Assembly: GCF_001665395.1 (NCBI RefSeq)
Contig: NZ_LZSG01000027.1
Span: 1-64,000, forward strand
Reading direction: 5' to 3'
Source: Mycobacterium sp. 1164966.3
Lineage (GTDB): Bacteria > Actinomycetota > Actinomycetes > Mycobacteriales > Mycobacteriaceae
DNA: 64,000 nt
Part shown: positions 62,464 through 64,000 of the stretch, piece after piece
Layout of the letters: every line of letters starts with the position of its first letter
How positions within the stretch are numbered: position 1 is the first letter of the stretch
Program-made: the position numbers and the translations under genes
Notes under the pieces: generated by a model
What the model saw: the letters and a program-made list of their open reading frames with translations, nothing else
Told to the model about the DNA's origin: nothing
The model's database searches: none

Positions 62464-64000
62464 TTGGGCGCGGGAAACGACGCTTGTGGCGAGCAGTTTC
62501 AGGCCCTCGGCATGCTCGCTTCTGCGCTGGCGGGCCGTCCCGTGGCGGTTGCGGAACTGCCACCGGGTGAGTCCTCGTGGACGGACGGCCACACCATATA
62601 CATTGACGCCTCGACGCGGCCGCAGCGGAAAATCGAGATCCTCGAGGCTGTAGCGGTGCAGGCGTCGATGATCGCGGCCGGCAGCCTGGAGACCGACGTC
62701 GTTCGTCGGTTGGTCCGACACCCGCGGTTGGCTAAGCGCTACCTTGCGATCGAGGGTCACCGCGCCCTGGTCGCCAACGGCGACTTGCTGCCGAGCATCG
62801 TGTCGACGATGGGCAACCGCGACATTGCCGGCCGCAGCGACTCGCCCGCCACGTCGCTGCGAATTGCCGAGGGACGGGAAGCGATCGACGACCCGCCGCC
62901 GGGATTCGGCGTGATCCGCGCAGCCAAGGTGCTGGCGGCGTCATCCCAGGCGGTCGCGCAAAAGGACCCGGGGACAACGCAGCATGTCCCGCGAGACCCT
63001 CAAAAGCGGGACAGCGTGCGGCAACTGGACGAGCTCGACGACGGCGAAGTCGACGCGTCGGACGATCCCGATGTGTTCACCAGCCCGGTCGGCGGCGGCG
63101 GCTTCATAGGCAAGTGGTTGAAGAAGATGCTGTCGTCCGCGCGCAAGGCCGGTCGCGGCGGCGGACCGCCGGGTGCGGACAATCCGACGCATCGCACCAT
63201 CTCGGGAATTCGCGGCTTGCACGCCGTGACCTCGTTGGCGTCGACCTCGAGCGAAGACGTTGGAGACAGCGATGTGCAAGCGGACGGCATGCAGTATCCC
63301 GAATGGGATGTGACGCGCAAGCGGTATCGTCCCGGGTGGTGCACGGTGCGTGAGGTCGAGCCGACGATCAAGCCGACTGCGACTCAAGCGATCGAATCCG
63401 CCATTGGACTGCGGCGCCCGCTTTCCCGATTGGGAATGGGTCTGCACCGACGGCATCGGCAATCGCAGGGCGACGACATCGACATCGATGCCGCCGTCGA
63501 GGCCCGCGTCGAGGTGTTGGCCAGGTCGGCGCCCGACGAAGCGGTGTACCTCGACAGCCTGCGGCGCCGTCGTGACCTCTCGGTGTTGCTGCTACTCGAT
63601 GTGTCCGGGTCGACGGCAGAGCCTGGAACGGTAGGGCGCACGGTGCACGAACAACAACGTGCGGCCGTCGCCAACCTCACCGTCGCACTTCATGATCTCG
63701 GTGACCGGGTTGCGCTCTACGCCTACTTCTCCCAGGGCCGAGGAGCGGTGAACATGGTGCCGGTCAAAAGGTTTGACGACCCTCTCGACGCCCGGGTGAT
63801 ACGGCGGCTGAACAGTTTGGAACCTGGTGCTTACTCCCGCCTGGGTGCGGCGATTCGTCACGGCTCGGCGGTCCTGGAGGCTCGCGGAGGCACGACGCGG
63901 CGGTTGCTGGTTGTGCTTTCCGACGGTCTCGCTTACGACCACGGCTACGAGCGGCCCTATGGTGCCGCGGATGCGCGCCGCGCGTTGACCGAAGCGCGCC
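62464..64000 (+). CDS. NorD-like VWA-domain protein, 3' end cut by window
   Basis: An uninterrupted frame runs from about 62464 to the window edge (512 codons). The N-terminus LASALAGRPVAVAELPPGES then WTDGHTIYIDAS and a His-rich helix fit NorD/CbbO-type proteins. After an acidic linker and basic WLKKMLSSARK, a VWA domain starts at LLLLDVSGSTAEP (MIDAS DxSxS), with VVLSDGLAYDHGYE later. Such proteins pair with a MoxR/NorQ AAA ATPase in activating metalloenzymes. Start codon uncertain: TTG 62464 or ATG 62512. Its partner would lie beyond the edge. Confidence 0.85.
   Translation, partial: MGAGNDACGEQFQALGMLASALAGRPVAVAELPPGESSWTDGHTIYIDASTRPQRKIEILEAVAVQASMIAAGSLETDVVRRLVRHPRLAKRYLAIEGHRALVANGDLLPSIVSTMGNRDIAGRSDSPATSLRIAEGREAIDDPPPGFGVIRAAKVLAASSQAVAQKDPGTTQHVPRDPQKRDSVRQLDELDDGEVDASDDPDVFTSPVGGGGFIGKWLKKMLSSARKAGRGGGPPGADNPTHRTISGIRGLHAVTSLASTSSEDVGDSDVQADGMQYPEWDVTRKRYRPGWCTVREVEPTIKPTATQAIESAIGLRRPLSRLGMGLHRRHRQSQGDDIDIDAAVEARVEVLARSAPDEAVYLDSLRRRRDLSVLLLLDVSGSTAEPGTVGRTVHEQQRAAVANLTVALHDLGDRVALYAYFSQGRGAVNMVPVKRFDDPLDARVIRRLNSLEPGAYSRLGAAIRHGSAVLEARGGTTRRLLVVLSDGLAYDHGYERPYGAADARRALTEAR

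Noticed and set aside
1..64000. tRNA or rRNA genes
   Set aside because: No cloverleaf with TTCGAATCC-type T-arm and matching acceptor ends, and no rRNA conserved segments, were recognised.

Overview
The window is high-GC actinobacterial chromosome and almost certainly from a slow-growing Mycobacterium other than M. tuberculosis. The left 27 kb follows, in order, the M. tuberculosis stretch Rv1111c to Rv1133c: a DUF6542-type membrane protein, ychF, a quinol-monooxygenase-like protein, a class III cyclase, zwf, gnd, bpoB, ephC, an Rv1125-like acyltransferase-fold protein, prpR, prpD, prpC, a DUF3556 membrane protein and metE. Gene names here rest on motif recognition and remembered sequence, because no search could be run.

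Layout. (1) 1-16.9 kb is core metabolism and housekeeping: YchF, pentose-phosphate enzymes (zwf-gnd operon), redox and hydrolase genes. (2) 16.9-26.9 kb holds a WhiB4-like iron-sulfur regulator, a pair of tiny overlapping genes framed by two copies of a palindromic repeat, the methylcitrate operon (prpDC) with its divergent regulator PrpR and two TTTGCAAA-type boxes, a DUF3556 gene behind a KstR-like palindrome, and metE behind a cobalamin riboswitch. (3) 27.3-56.2 kb is an accessory island. It carries a UbiX-UbiD-hydrolase-LLM operon, two GlxA-type regulators, two very large LuxR-family ATPases, a SigH-like sigma factor, a cis-CaaD-family tautomerase, a GMC oxidoreductase, a phthiodiolone-ketoreductase homologue, FAD monooxygenase, MBL-fold, SDR and LLM genes, and several gene remnants. 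(4) 56.2-64 kb is a CoA-ester or steroid-type catabolic block: NAD(P)-binding protein, SDR, tandem-domain TetR, SDR and two acyl-CoA dehydrogenases, with a divergent NorD-like VWA protein running off the right end.

How the genes work together. PrpR with PrpD and PrpC handles propionyl-CoA. The third pathway gene, prpB, appears only as a short fragment between prpD and prpC, as expected if isocitrate lyase supplies that step. The UbiX/UbiD pair makes prenyl-FMN and uses it to decarboxylate an unknown acid, with an esterase-like hydrolase and an F420/FMN oxidoreductase co-transcribed. In the right-hand block a shared 14-bp motif (ACCAAATnnnTGTT) precedes three transcription units, including the TetR gene itself, so these units probably form one regulon.

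A recurrent architectural feature stands out. Three times in this window the 3' end of a gene is present twice, in direct orientation, on either side of foreign-looking DNA: ychF around a SnoaL-like gene, an LLM oxidoreductase around a GMC oxidoreductase, and an NAD(P)-binding gene around the whole 29-kb island. No integrase or transposase is visible at any of the three.
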